A program made the position numbers and the translations under genes. From Thalassobium sp. (GTDB lineage Bacteria > Pseudomonadota > Gammaproteobacteria > Pseudomonadales > Oceanobacteraceae): a DNA stretch of 64,000 nt. This document shows, in pieces, positions 26,976-36,575 of this stretch (its first letter is position 1; every line of letters begins with the position of its first letter). Under the pieces are notes generated by a model, which worked only from the letters and a program-made list of their open reading frames with translations, did not search any database and was not told where the DNA came from. Location of the stretch: positions 310,001 to 374,000 of the forward strand of contig NVUW01000005.1 in the NCBI GenBank assembly GCA_002733205.1, given 5' to 3'.

Positions 26976-27440
26976 ATGTATAAGAGCGGTGCTAAGCAAT
27001 ATCAGCAGGTTAATGTGACTTCCGAGGTTCTGGATGCAGACCCTCACCGCCTGATCCAGCTACTGATGGAGGCAGCGCTGACGCGTATGTCGCAGGCAAA
27101 GGGCGCGATCGAACGCAAAGAAATGGATACCAAAGCGAATCTGCTGGGACGGGTAATGGAAATTATCCAGACATTGCAGGGCAGCCTGGATCATTCCGCC
27201 GGTGGTGAGCTGGCGCAGAACCTTGATAATCTTTACGACTATATGAATCGCCGCCTGTTGGAAGCTACCAGTCAGAATGATCAGGCCATGATCGATGAAG
27301 TGATGGGATTACTGCTGGAGGTCAAGCAGGGCTGGGATGGCATTCGGCAGGAATATCTGCAAAGCCAAAATGGCACAACCGCTTCGTCTTCGGTAAGCGC
27401 CGTCAGCGATGCCCGATTAGAAAGCCATATTTCTGTCTGA
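26976..27440 (+). CDS. fliS: flagellin export chaperone FliS
   Basis: FliS of 154 residues, beginning MYKSGAKQYQQVNV with the family's characteristic start and containing DADPHRLIQLLMEAAL and AQNLDNLYDYMNRRL. It caps the flagellin C-terminal helix in the cytoplasm before export. It is separated from fliD by about 7 kb of unrelated genes and has its own sigma-28 promoter. I see no fliT-like gene before fleQ. Confidence 0.94.
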   Translation: MYKSGAKQYQQVNVTSEVLDADPHRLIQLLMEAALTRMSQAKGAIERKEMDTKANLLGRVMEIIQTLQGSLDHSAGGELAQNLDNLYDYMNRRLLEATSQNDQAMIDEVMGLLLEVKQGWDGIRQEYLQSQNGTTASSSVSAVSDARLESHISV

Positions 27441-27500
27441 AAACTGATCATTTCTCCGCAAAATTCCGGCGCAATTTGTTCATGGTGGACAGATTGTGCC

Positions 27501-27530
27501 TTGTCTTTTGACGACACATTCAGCTATAAA
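27501..27530 (+). promoter_or_regulatory. candidate sigma-70 promoter of fleQ
   Basis: TTGTCT, 18 bases, TATAAA, about 160 bases before the fleQ start. fleQ is expected to be at the top of the hierarchy and not sigma-54 dependent. The long leader also holds other A/T-rich candidates, so the assignment is tentative. Confidence 0.35.
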
Positions 27531-27690
27531 TGCCCCCGACGTGAACGTTTAACAACAAATTATTATTTAACGTCAGAAGTTTGACTTGCTTGAGGATTGC
27601 TACTTAACTTAAGCGATCCTAGTCAATCTTATGGCGTTATAAAAAGAAGAATTGACAGATAGTCACATTGGGAAGGAAAGGCTGACCACC

Positions 27691-29151
27691 ATGTGGAGAG
27701 AAATTAAAGTACTGCTGGTAGACGATGATGCGCAGCGGCGACACGACCTGAAAGTCATTCTCGATTTTCTGGGCGAAGAAGCTATTGTCGCTCAGACCAC
27801 CGACTGGCGCAGGGAGGTGGAAGGTAAGATCGAAGACAGTACTGAAATCAGCGCCGTCCTTCTCGGTGACAGCAGCTCTATTGCGCTGGAAGATGTCATC
27901 GAAGGTTTATTGAGTTGGGATAAAGGTATTCCGATTCTTTTTATGGGCGACAGCTCATTACCCGGCACGATGCCTGAGCACATTCATCGCGCTCTGTTGG
28001 CGAATGTTGACATGCCACCGAGTTACAACAAATTGTTGGACAGCCTGCACCGCTGTCAGGTGTATCGTGAGCAATATACCCACAACCGCAGTCGCGGCGA
28101 GCGCCGTGAAGTGCAGTTGTTCCGCAGCCTGGTCGGTACCAGCCGTCAGGTTCAGCATGTTCGTGAACTGATTATGCAGGTTGCCGATAAAGACGTCAGC
28201 GTGATGATTCAGGGCGAATCCGGCACCGGCAAAGAAGTCGTTGCGCGCAATCTGCATTATCATTCCCATCGTCGTAATAAACCGTTTGTGCCGGTTAACT
28301 GTGGCGCTATTCCGGCTGAATTGCTGGAAAGTGAATTGTTCGGCCATGAGAAGGGCGCCTTTACCGGAGCCATTAACAGCCGTCCTGGCCGTTTTGAAAT
28401 GGCCGAAGGCGGCACGCTGTTCCTGGATGAAATTGGCGACATGCCACTGAATATGCAGGTGAAAATTCTGCGTGTTCTGCAGGAGCATACCTTCGAGCGG
28501 GTAGGCAGTAATAAAACCATTGAGACGAATGTACGAATCATTGCCGCGACGCACAAAAATCTTGAGCAAATGATTGAAGACGGGACTTTCCGTGAAGACT
28601 TGTACTACCGCTTGAATGTATTCCCCATCGATATGCCTTCCCTGCGCGAGCGTGTGGAAGATCTGCCGTTATTGCTGAACGAGCTGATTTCCCGCCTGGA
28701 AAATGAAAAACGTGGCTCTATCCGCTTTAACTCCGCCGCTATTATGTCTCTGTGCCGTCATGACTGGCATGGTAACGTCCGAGAGTTGGCCAATCTGGTT
28801 GAGCGGCTTGCCATTTTGCATCCATACGGTGTGATTGGTGTGAATGAATTGCCGAAGAAATTCCGCCATGTCGACGATACCGATGAAGGTTTATCCGTAC
28901 CGGTGATTGCTGATGTTACCCAGAATGACGGACGCTTAGCCGGTATTGATTCTCCGGCACTGTTACCGGTGAATGGCCTGGATTTACGTGAATATTTGCA
29001 GGATCTGGAATGTTCATTAATTCAGCAGGCGCTGGACGATGCGAATGGCGTAGTAGCCCGCGCGGCGGAAAAATTAAATATCCGGCGTACGACTTTAGTC
29101 GAAAAGATGCGTAAATATAATCTCCAGCGCAAAGAAAAAGATTTCGCCTGA
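27691..29151 (+). CDS. fleQ: flagellar master regulator FleQ/FlrA (sigma-54 activator)
   Basis: A protein of 486 residues: a receiver-like N-terminal domain ([12 protein letters not shown]), an AAA+ domain with GESGTGKE, the sigma-54 contact loop GAFTGA and [10 protein letters not shown], and a Fis-type helix-turn-helix ([20 protein letters not shown]). The usual phospho-acceptor position reads LLGD, off register, as in Pseudomonas FleQ, which responds to c-di-GMP and FleN rather than phosphorylation. I start at 27691 since Pseudomonas FleQ begins MWRE and AAGG lies about nine bases upstream; an upstream ATG at 27652 lacks homology. It activates the sigma-54 promoters listed in this window. 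Confidence 0.94.
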   Translation: MWREIKVLLVDDDAQRRHDLKVILDFLGEEAIVAQTTDWRREVEGKIEDSTEISAVLLGDSSSIALEDVIEGLLSWDKGIPILFMGDSSLPGTMPEHIHRALLANVDMPPSYNKLLDSLHRCQVYREQYTHNRSRGERREVQLFRSLVGTSRQVQHVRELIMQVADKDVSVMIQGESGTGKEVVARNLHYHSHRRNKPFVPVNCGAIPAELLESELFGHEKGAFTGAINSRPGRFEMAEGGTLFLDEIGDMPLNMQVKILRVLQEHTFERVGSNKTIETNVRIIAATHKNLEQMIEDGTFREDLYYRLNVFPIDMPSLRERVEDLPLLLNELISRLENEKRGSIRFNSAAIMSLCRHDWHGNVRELANLVERLAILHPYGVIGVNELPKKFRHVDDTDEGLSVPVIADVTQNDGRLAGIDSPALLPVNGLDLREYLQDLECSLIQQALDDANGVVARAAEKLNIRRTTLVEKMRKYNLQRKEKDFA

Positions 29152-29183
29152 GAACGCATTCGCACGGACTTTCAACCTGTTTT

Positions 29184-29215
29184 ACGCCGCGCATTGCGCG
29201 GCGTTTCTTTTTCTT
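29184..29215 (+). terminator. rho-independent terminator after fleQ
   Basis: CGCCGCGCA and TGCGCGGCG pair almost without a loop, followed by TTTCTTTTTC. It separates fleQ from the sigma-54 driven fleSR. Confidence 0.85.
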
Positions 29216-29312
29216 ACGGGCATGGCCATTCGGCTGTTCTGCCTGAATTCCCCCCTATTTTTTCGATACTGCTTTTTATTGACGCTTTTTTGCCGGGTTG
29301 GCGCTAGAAAAG

Positions 29313-29328
29313 CGGCACGCTAATTGCT
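29313..29328 (+). promoter_or_regulatory. sigma-54 promoter of fleSR
   Basis: CGGCACGCTAATTGCT matches TGGCACG-N4-TTGC except at the first base, with GG and GC ten bases apart, 57 bases before the fleS start. Confidence 0.85.
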
Positions 29329-29384
29329 CAACCCATGTTCAGACTGTTTTTTTGTCGGTTTTTCGACAAACAACTGAGGTGTAC

Positions 29385-30587
29385 ATGGCAAATGCAGCGT
29401 TGAGTCAGGTGAGAGAAAATCTTCCGCCGGCGTCAGGACATATGGATCAGGCCGAATTACGGCAGGCTTTTGTGCTGTTTAATGAGATGTCTCAGCAGCT
29501 GACGGATTCTTATAGTTTTCTGGAAAACAAAGTCGAGCAGCTAAGCGGCGAGCTGGCCAATGTCTCGGCGCAGCGTATGCAGGAGCTGGCGGAAAAAGAA
29601 CGCCTCGCGCACCGTCTGGAAAGCCTGCTGCAGCTACTGCCGGCGGGGGTTTTGTTGCTGGATAAAAATGGCTATGTTCGGCAAAGCAACCCGGCGGCCG
29701 ATGAGTTGCTGCTGGCTGCTTCCGGTGCGGCCGCGTTGCGCGGTCAGCGCTGGCGCACGTTAATTCAGAAATGTTTTAAGCCCCGCCGTGATGATGGCCA
29801 CGAAATTTCTCTGGTGGATGGCCGCCGTGTGCATTTGCGCACCGCTCCGATGGCGAATGAGCCTGGGCAGTTAATTCTGTTAACCGACATGACGGAAACC
29901 CGCGCACTGCAGTCGCAGCTCAGTCAGCATGAACGACTTTCTGCCATGGGAAAAATGGTGGCATCGCTCGCTCATCAGATCCGTACACCACTGGCTGCAG
30001 CCACCCTGTATGCCGGGCATCTGAGCAGTGAAGATATTGCGGAAGATACCCGTATCCGTTTTGCCGGAAAATTGCAGGAACGCCTGCGCCACCTGGAAAA
30101 TCAGGTGCGCGATATGCTGATTTTTGCCCGCGGTGAAGCGCCATTAAATGATGAAGTAACGCTTGAGCAATTGTTGCAGGGTGTCAGCGCGGCGATGGAA
30201 GTTCCGCTGGCGAACCACGGCGCGACCTGTCACATCGATAATCAGATCCCCAATACCCGCATCGTCTGTAACCATGACGCATTAATCAGCTCAATAATGA
30301 ACCTGATTAATAACGCGCTGGAGTCAGGCAGTGATTCTGTTCACCTTGATATTTGTGTCAGCGCCACCCGGGAAGGTCGTGTACGTATTCAGGTTATGGA
30401 TGACGGTCCGGGGATGAGCAGTGAACAAAAACAAAAAATAATGGAGCCTTTTTATACCACCAAAACCAATGGCACAGGCCTTGGTCTTGCGGTAGTTCAG
30501 GCTGTTGCCCGCGCACACCGCGCTGACTTTTTATTAACAGACAGTCCTGCCGGTGGTGTATCGGCGGAATTGATTTTGCCGGTTTAA
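29385..30587 (+). CDS. fleS: sensor histidine kinase FleS/FlrB
   Basis: A soluble kinase of 400 residues without membrane segments. A coiled coil is followed by a PAS domain (LLPAGVLLLDKNGYVRQSNP), the H-box in ASLAHQIRTPLAAATLY, and an ATPase domain with NLINNAL, DDGPGMS and GTGLGLAVV. It phosphorylates FleR to switch on mid-class flagellar genes. The ATG at 29385 has GAGG upstream. The operon with fleR is driven by the sigma-54 site at 29313-29328. Confidence 0.93.
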   Translation: MANAALSQVRENLPPASGHMDQAELRQAFVLFNEMSQQLTDSYSFLENKVEQLSGELANVSAQRMQELAEKERLAHRLESLLQLLPAGVLLLDKNGYVRQSNPAADELLLAASGAAALRGQRWRTLIQKCFKPRRDDGHEISLVDGRRVHLRTAPMANEPGQLILLTDMTETRALQSQLSQHERLSAMGKMVASLAHQIRTPLAAATLYAGHLSSEDIAEDTRIRFAGKLQERLRHLENQVRDMLIFARGEAPLNDEVTLEQLLQGVSAAMEVPLANHGATCHIDNQIPNTRIVCNHDALISSIMNLINNALESGSDSVHLDICVSATREGRVRIQVMDDGPGMSSEQKQKIMEPFYTTKTNGTGLGLAVVQAVARAHRADFLLTDSPAGGVSAELILPV

Positions 30588-30613
30588 ACACCGCCAGAAC
30601 GGAGGAAATGATT

Positions 30614-31978
30614 ATGCGTTTATTGGTAGTGGAAGATGATCCGCGTCTGCGGGAAGCCATTGTTGATACCCTGATGCTGAAAGGTCATGAGGTGTGCGAG
30701 GCACCGAATGGTATTGAAGCCATTGCCATTGTCCGCAGTCAGAATCTTGACCTCGTGCTGTCCGATATCAATATGCCGGGAATGGATGGACTGGAATTAT
30801 TGCAGACCGTCAAACAGGAACACCCGTGGTTACCAGTGGTGCTGATGACGGCTTACGGGGATGTCGGCCAGGCCGTTAAAGCCATGCAGCGCGGTGCTAA
30901 CGATTACTTAATGAAGCCGTTTGAACTGCAGGAACTGGATGCCTTATTGCGACCATTCAATAACGACGCACCGGTGGCAGATGATTCTGAACCGGTGTGT
31001 GAAGCGCTGGCATCACAGCAATTATTTCAGATGGCGCAGCGCGTTGCGCAAACCGATTCCACGGTATTAATCAGTGGAGAAAGCGGAACTGGTAAGGAAG
31101 TGCTGGCGCGCTATGTTCATCAGCAATCCAGTCGTCGTCATCAGCCCTTTATTGCCATTAATTGTGCGGCAATTCCGGAAAATATGCTCGAAGCCATGCT
31201 GTTTGGCTACGAAAAAGGCGCGTTTACCGGCGCTTATAATGCCATGCCGGGAAAATTTGAGCAGGCAGAAGGCGGAACCTTATTACTGGACGAAATTACC
31301 GAAATGGATCTCGGGCTGCAGGCGAAATTGTTGCGTGTTCTGCAGGAGCGGCAGGTTGAACGTCTTGGCGGTAAAAAAGTCATCGATCTGGATGTGCGTA
31401 TTGTTGCAACCACCAACCGCGACCTGTCCGATTATGTCGCGGAAGGTAAGTTCCGCGAAGATTTATATTACCGCCTGAGTGTGTTCCCGCTTATGTGGTT
31501 ACCGCTGCGCGAGCGTAAAGACGACATTCTGCCATTGGCCGGACGTTTGCTGGCGCATCACGCCAAAAAAATGAAGCGCCCGGTTCCTAAGCTGATGGCC
31601 GATGCCGAGCAGAAATTGTTAAGCCACCCATGGCCTGGCAATGTCCGCGAACTGGACAACACCATGCAGCGCGCCTTGATCATGCAAACCGGTCCACAAC
31701 TATTCGCCAACGATTTTATTCTGACTCCGGTGCCTAAAAACCGTCAGGAAAGCACACTCGTTAGTACACCGGTGATGGCTGAGGTTGTTACTGATGATGG
31801 CGAGCTGGGTAATGATTTGCGCCATCGCGAGGTGGAATTAATTGTCCGGGCTTTAAAGGAAGAGCCCAGCCGTAAAGAGGCCGCGGATCGACTGGGCATC
31901 AGCCCACGAACCCTGCGCTATAAAATGGCGAAACTGCGCGATGAAGGCGTAGATGTTGAAGCGATGTTGGTTTCCTGA
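30614..31978 (+). CDS. fleR: sigma-54 response regulator FleR/FlrC
   Basis: A protein of 454 residues: receiver domain with phospho-acceptor D51 in LVLSDINMPGMDG, AAA+ domain with GESGTGKE and GAFTGA, and a C-terminal Fis-type helix-turn-helix (RKEAADRLGISPRTLRYKM). GGAGGAA places the start at the second ATG (30614) rather than the one six bases upstream. With FleS it activates fliE and other hook-basal-body promoters. Confidence 0.94.
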   Translation: MRLLVVEDDPRLREAIVDTLMLKGHEVCEAPNGIEAIAIVRSQNLDLVLSDINMPGMDGLELLQTVKQEHPWLPVVLMTAYGDVGQAVKAMQRGANDYLMKPFELQELDALLRPFNNDAPVADDSEPVCEALASQQLFQMAQRVAQTDSTVLISGESGTGKEVLARYVHQQSSRRHQPFIAINCAAIPENMLEAMLFGYEKGAFTGAYNAMPGKFEQAEGGTLLLDEITEMDLGLQAKLLRVLQERQVERLGGKKVIDLDVRIVATTNRDLSDYVAEGKFREDLYYRLSVFPLMWLPLRERKDDILPLAGRLLAHHAKKMKRPVPKLMADAEQKLLSHPWPGNVRELDNTMQRALIMQTGPQLFANDFILTPVPKNRQESTLVSTPVMAEVVTDDGELGNDLRHREVELIVRALKEEPSRKEAADRLGISPRTLRYKMAKLRDEGVDVEAMLVS

Positions 31979-32003
31979 ATTTCTCGGGAGTCAGGCGCTA
32001 AGC

Positions 32004-32019
32004 TGGCAAGCCTATTGCA
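32004..32019 (+). promoter_or_regulatory. sigma-54 promoter of fliE-fliJ
   Basis: TGGCAAGCCTATTGCA, one change from the consensus, with GG (32005-32006) and GC (32017-32018) at correct spacing, 91 bases before fliE. Confidence 0.88.
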
Positions 32020-32109
32020 GTGTCAGTAAAAGGAGTAGGGAAAGCGACTAAAAGCGTCAAATTTCCGAAGTAAAACACTGACTGCAATCGTAGTGCTGAG
32101 GGTAAAAAC

Positions 32110-32508
32110 ATGGTTGATCGCGTCGATATTAATTCGGTTCTTATGCAAATGCGGCAGGTAAAAACCCAGCTGCGCAATCAGAACGCCAGCGCCCCGCAGG
32201 CGGTTAATCCTCAGGATGCGCTGAATCAGGTCCGTCAGGCACGTTTGAGCGATAACGAAACCGCGGTACGGGGTGATAACACCGTACCCGATTTCCAGAG
32301 CATGTTTAAAAATGCAATCGATACCGTCAATGCCAATCAGAAAGTGGCCGGAAATCTGGCGACCCGTTTTGAGCAGGGCGACCCGGGCGTTGATCTTCCG
32401 GAAGTGATGATTGCTCTGCAAAAATCCAGCGTCTCTTTTCAGGCAATGACCCAGGTGCGTAATAAACTGGTCGAAGCTTATAAAGACGTTATGAATATGC
32501 CGGTCTGA
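32110..32508 (+). CDS. fliE: flagellar MS-ring/rod adapter FliE
   Basis: FliE of 132 residues. The conserved C-terminal half contains [19 protein letters not shown] and [18 protein letters not shown]. It joins the MS ring to the rod. GAGGG precedes the ATG at 32110. First gene of the sigma-54 driven fliEFGHIJ operon. Confidence 0.94.
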   Translation: MVDRVDINSVLMQMRQVKTQLRNQNASAPQAVNPQDALNQVRQARLSDNETAVRGDNTVPDFQSMFKNAIDTVNANQKVAGNLATRFEQGDPGVDLPEVMIALQKSSVSFQAMTQVRNKLVEAYKDVMNMPV

Positions 32509-32523
32509 TTCTGGTACTGAATT

Positions 32524-34212
32524 ATGGATAACGCTGCTGCACCAACTACCGACGATATGGAAATTTCCGCTCCTGCCAAGCAGGAACCGGAAGATTCCGG
32601 CCATCCGGTTTTATCGGGTTTTAACCGTCTTTCCATTGTCCGTCAGATCGGTGTTATTGCCGGTATTGCTTTGGTTATTGCCCTGGCCATTGCCATTTTA
32701 ATGTGGTCGCGTGAACCCACGTACAAGCCGCTGATTCATCGCCTGCAGGATCATAATGCGCAGGAAATTATTGAAGTTCTGCAGCGCGAAAGTATTCCCT
32801 TCGAAATTGACCCCACCACCCAGATCTTGCTGGTACAGGCCGGTGATCTGCACGAAGCGCGGATGAAGCTGGCGGCAGCCAGTTTAATTGACGATAAAAC
32901 CGTCGGCCTGGAGGTGTTGGATAAAGACAGCACGCTGGGCACCAGCCAGTTTATTGAAAATGCCCGCTATCGCCGTGGTCTGGAAGGTGAGTTAGCACGC
33001 ACCATCGCCAGTGTTAAATCGGTACGGAATGCCCGCGTCCATCTGGCCTTGCCGAAACAGTCGGTGTTTGTGCGTGACCAGCGTAAACCCCGGGCGTCGG
33101 TTTTTGTCGAATTATATGCGGGGCGCGATTTATCCCGTGACCAGGTAGAAGCCATTGTTAATCTGGTCGCCTCCAGTGTCAGCGAAATGGATCACGCGGA
33201 TGTTTCCGTGGTTGATCAGAAGGGCAATTTACTGTCAAAAATTGAAGAGCAAAGCGGTGAAATGCTGGCTCATAAGCAGCTCGAATATACCGAGAAAGTA
33301 CAAAGCTCAATTACCCAGGCGGTGAATAATATTCTTAAGCCGGTTCTCGGGACCGATAATTACAAAGCCGAAGTATCTGCCGATGTTGATTTTACCGTGC
33401 AGGAACAAAGCGAAGAACTGTACAACCCGGATCTGATCGCACTGCGCAGTGAACAGCTGCTCAATGAAGAAAATGCCGATAAAACCAACGGCGGTATTCC
33501 CGGCGCATTATCCAATCAGCCTCCGGCAGCGGCCAATGCGCCGGAAGTGGCTAATGGTGGTGGCGGAGCCGGTGGTGCAGGCGTTAACCGTCGCTCCGAG
33601 TCGACCCGTAATTACGAAATTGACCGGACGCTGAGTTACAAACAGCAACAGGTCGGACGTATTCGCCGACTGACGGTTGCCGTCGTCGTCAATGATCGTG
33701 CCAGTCTGAATGCCGACGGCGATACCGTCTACAGCCCGTGGACTGATAATGACCTGCAGCGCCTGGAAATACTGGTAAAAGATGCGGTTGGCTTTAATGC
33801 TGCCCGTGGTGACAGCGTGAACGTGATTAATTCACCCTTTATGGGTAAAGGCGAGATCGAACTGGGTGATCCGGATTTCTGGACTCAGCCATGGTTCTGG
33901 GAAATCATGAAACAGATTCTTGCCGGCCTGTTTATTCTGGTGCTGATCTTTGGTGTGATAAGGCCTACTATCAAAAGTATTGCCAACCGCGGCCGCGACG
34001 AAGCTTCCATCCTGCTGGATGAGCTGGAAGATGCCGAGGCCGGATTGGATGATGACAAGGTGACGCTGGCCGGCATGGACGAATTCCTGCTGCCCGGTGC
34101 CTCCGAGAGTTTTGAGCGCCAGCTGGATGCACTGAAAGGGCTGATTGCCGAAGATCCGGCGCGGGTAGCTCAGGTCGTAATCAAGTGGGTGAACGAAGAT
34201 CATGGCAAATGA
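32524..34212 (+). CDS. fliF: flagellar MS-ring protein FliF
   Basis: FliF of 562 residues. A first membrane span near 38-62 (IGVIAGIALVIALAIAILM), the YscJ-like ring-building domains (SQFIENARYRRGLEGELART, RVHLALPKQSVFVRDQRKP), and a second span near the C-terminus (ILAGLFILVLIFGVI) are visible. The Gly/Ala-rich linker at about 345 is normal for the family. The end overlaps fliG by eleven bases. Confidence 0.95.
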   Translation: MDNAAAPTTDDMEISAPAKQEPEDSGHPVLSGFNRLSIVRQIGVIAGIALVIALAIAILMWSREPTYKPLIHRLQDHNAQEIIEVLQRESIPFEIDPTTQILLVQAGDLHEARMKLAAASLIDDKTVGLEVLDKDSTLGTSQFIENARYRRGLEGELARTIASVKSVRNARVHLALPKQSVFVRDQRKPRASVFVELYAGRDLSRDQVEAIVNLVASSVSEMDHADVSVVDQKGNLLSKIEEQSGEMLAHKQLEYTEKVQSSITQAVNNILKPVLGTDNYKAEVSADVDFTVQEQSEELYNPDLIALRSEQLLNEENADKTNGGIPGALSNQPPAAANAPEVANGGGGAGGAGVNRRSESTRNYEIDRTLSYKQQQVGRIRRLTVAVVVNDRASLNADGDTVYSPWTDNDLQRLEILVKDAVGFNAARGDSVNVINSPFMGKGEIELGDPDFWTQPWFWEIMKQILAGLFILVLIFGVIRPTIKSIANRGRDEASILLDELEDAEAGLDDDKVTLAGMDEFLLPGASESFERQLDALKGLIAEDPARVAQVVIKWVNEDHGK

Positions 34213-35236
34213 AAACACACCAGCAGAAGCTGACGGCGGCCTGACCAAACTTGGCCGGCTCGATCGCGCGGCCGTGTTGTTGATGAGTCTGGGCGAAAAA
34301 GACGCCGCCGAAATTCTGAAGCACATGGGGCCGAAAGAAGTTCAGCGTGTGGGTACCGCTATGGCGACCCTCAACAACATCAACCAAACCCAGGTTGAAG
34401 GCGTTGTTGCCGAGTTTCTTGAAGCTGTCAGCGGACAGACCGGTATGGGCCTGGGCTCGGATAACTACATCCGTAATATGCTGACCCAGGCGTTGGGTAA
34501 CGATAAAGCCGGTGCTTTGATTGACCGTATTCTGCTGGGCGGAAATACCACCGGTCTGGATTCCCTGAAATGGATGGAACCCCGCCAGGTGGCTGATCTT
34601 ATTCGTCACGAACACCCGCAGATTCAGGCCATTGTGGTGTCTTATCTGGATGCCGACCAATCGGCAGAAATCCTCTCCAATTTTGATGAAAAAGTGCGCC
34701 TCGATATCATTATGCGTGTGGCTGCACTGGAAGCGGTACAACCGGCGGCTCTGCATGAGCTGAACGATATTCTGGAACGTCAGTTCTCCGGCAAAGCCGG
34801 TGCGCAGACTACAAGCATTGGTGGTGTCAAAGTGGCGGCCAGTATCGTCAACTTCGTCGACAGCACCATGGCCAGTGATCTGCTCGAACAAATCAAAGAA
34901 GTGGACGAAGATCTGGGCATTCAGATTCAGGACCTGATGTTCGTCTTCGACAACCTGGTCGACGTCGACGACCGCGGTATTCAGGCACTGATGCGCGAAG
35001 TATCCACCGACCTGCTGGTCATCGCCCTGAAAGGCGCAGACCCGATGGTGCAGGAAAAAATCTTCAAAAACATGTCCAAACGTGCGGCCGAATTGCTGCG
35101 TGATGACCTTGAGGCCAAAGGGCCGGTCAAAGTCAGTGAAGTGGAAGGCGCACAGAAAGAAATCCTTACCATTGCCCGCCGTCTGGCCGATGCCGGCGAA
35201 ATTGTACTGGGCGGCGGCGGCGAGGCCATGATGTAA
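34202..35236 (+). CDS. fliG: flagellar motor switch protein FliG
   Basis: FliG of 344 residues. LDRAAVLLMSLGEKDAAEIL at the N-terminus binds FliF, MEPRQVADLIRHEHPQIQA is the middle EHPQ motif and DLMFVFDNLVDVDDRGIQAL is the torque-generating C-terminal domain. It couples stator force to rotation and forms the switch with FliM and FliN. Confidence 0.96.
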   Translation: MANENTPAEADGGLTKLGRLDRAAVLLMSLGEKDAAEILKHMGPKEVQRVGTAMATLNNINQTQVEGVVAEFLEAVSGQTGMGLGSDNYIRNMLTQALGNDKAGALIDRILLGGNTTGLDSLKWMEPRQVADLIRHEHPQIQAIVVSYLDADQSAEILSNFDEKVRLDIIMRVAALEAVQPAALHELNDILERQFSGKAGAQTTSIGGVKVAASIVNFVDSTMASDLLEQIKEVDEDLGIQIQDLMFVFDNLVDVDDRGIQALMREVSTDLLVIALKGADPMVQEKIFKNMSKRAAELLRDDLEAKGPVKVSEVEGAQKEILTIARRLADAGEIVLGGGGEAMM

Positions 35237-35237
35237 C

Positions 35238-36575
35238 ATGACGGAACTTCATCAGAAGCACCATCTCCCGCCTATTCCTGCGAAAGAAGCCAGAGAGATA
35301 AAACCCTGGCGCCTGCCGTTCTGGACCGAGCCACCGGCCTGGATTGTCGAGAAAGAAGCCGCTGAAAAAAAAGCTGCAGAGCAAGCCGGTGATGATGATC
35401 GCGACGCTGTAAAGGTCAGTCTGCCGACAGCAGAAGAGCTGGAGAATATCCGCCGTGATGCCTACAACGCCGGACTGGAGCAAGGCCTGATCGAAGGACG
35501 GCAGCAGGGGCAGCATGAAGGCTACGATGCCGGTCATGCCGAAGGTTATAAAGCGGCATTCGATCAGGGCCATGCTGAAGGTCGGGAAGAAGGTTTTGCC
35601 GCCGGTGAAGCGGATGGCAAGCGTAAAGGCCAGGCCGACATTAATGCCGTGGTCGGACGACTGGAGCGGGTGTTTAAACAATTACAAAGCGGCCTCAGTG
35701 AACGTGACCAGCAGTTGCCGGAAGTTCTGGCCGCGCTCGTTGCCGGTATGTGCGAGCGTGTGATTGGCTCACAGATGGCCGAGGGTGCCGTTAATATTCA
35801 CCGCTTTGTACAGCATGCCTTAGCGGAATTACCGTCGGGTGAAGATGAAGTCAAAGTCTTTGTTGGCCCGGATGATGCCCGCCATCTGCAAATCAGCCTG
35901 GACAACAGTGGCCTGACGCTGAATTACAGCGTGGATGACAAACTCCCGGCCGGCAGTTGTCGCATCGAGAGTGAACACTCACTGGTGGAATACTCATCGG
36001 CTGACTATCTCAATCAATTGCTCGACAGCGTGCTGCCGCAACTGATGCATCAGGCGGCCAGCTTTCCTGATAATGACGAACAGCAGGGCTGGCAGGAGCG
36101 AACGCCTGCCGAAATCGCCGAAGCACAAACCGCCGAAGCCCGGAACGCAGACGCTCAGGGCTCAGAACTTCCGGACTCAGAACTTCAGGATTCCGCCGTT
36201 GAAGATTCAGCCGTTGAAGATTCATCCGCTCAGGACTCTGTCGTTGAAGATTCAGCCGTTGAAGATTCCGCCGTTGAAGATTCCGCCGTTGAAGATTCCG
36301 CCGTTGAAGATTCCGCCGTTGAAGATTCCGCCGCTGAAGATTCAGCCGCTCAGGACTCTGTCGTTGAAGATTCAGGCTCTGAAGATTCAGACGCCGGTGT
36401 TCATTCTGAGGCACCAGCTGCCGACAATGCCATTGCTGACGATGTTGAAGAAGAGCGCGCAGAGCCTTCAGAGACGTCTTCAACGGATACTGCTGTCGAT
36501 GGTGCCTCTGGTTCTGAACATCCTCCCCTGACCGATCAGGCTGCGCCAGAGGGCGATGACCATGAGCCTCAGTGA
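35238..36575 (+). CDS. fliH: flagellar export ATPase regulator FliH with acidic repeat tail
   Basis: A FliH of 445 residues against the usual 220-280. The GxxxG-rich helix ([20 protein letters not shown]) and the C-terminal FliI-binding domain to about residue 270 are normal. Beyond that lies a roughly 165-residue acidic low-complexity tail, including 13 pentapeptides of the form (A/V)(V/A)(E/Q)DS. It overlaps fliI by 14 bases, so the tail is part of a continuous reading frame and not a downstream gene. The tail's function is unknown. Confidence 0.92.
   Translation: MTELHQKHHLPPIPAKEAREIKPWRLPFWTEPPAWIVEKEAAEKKAAEQAGDDDRDAVKVSLPTAEELENIRRDAYNAGLEQGLIEGRQQGQHEGYDAGHAEGYKAAFDQGHAEGREEGFAAGEADGKRKGQADINAVVGRLERVFKQLQSGLSERDQQLPEVLAALVAGMCERVIGSQMAEGAVNIHRFVQHALAELPSGEDEVKVFVGPDDARHLQISLDNSGLTLNYSVDDKLPAGSCRIESEHSLVEYSSADYLNQLLDSVLPQLMHQAASFPDNDEQQGWQERTPAEIAEAQTAEARNADAQGSELPDSELQDSAVEDSAVEDSSAQDSVVEDSAVEDSAVEDSAVEDSAVEDSAVEDSAAEDSAAQDSVVEDSGSEDSDAGVHSEAPAADNAIADDVEEERAEPSETSSTDTAVDGASGSEHPPLTDQAAPEGDDHEPQ
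36195..36389 (+). repeat. 15-base coding minisatellite in fliH
   Basis: Thirteen in-frame 15-base units. Units five to nine (36255-36329) are identical copies of GCCGTTGAAGATTCC. The unit keeps the frame, so copy-number change would alter tail length by five residues each. Confidence 0.95.

Noticed and set aside
34181..35239. Minus-strand open frame of 352 codons
   Set aside because: Antisense to fliG, whose domains are all intact.
36195..36389. Possible CRISPR-like direct repeats
   Set aside because: Units are contiguous, 15 bases, in frame with fliH and without spacers, so it is a coding minisatellite.
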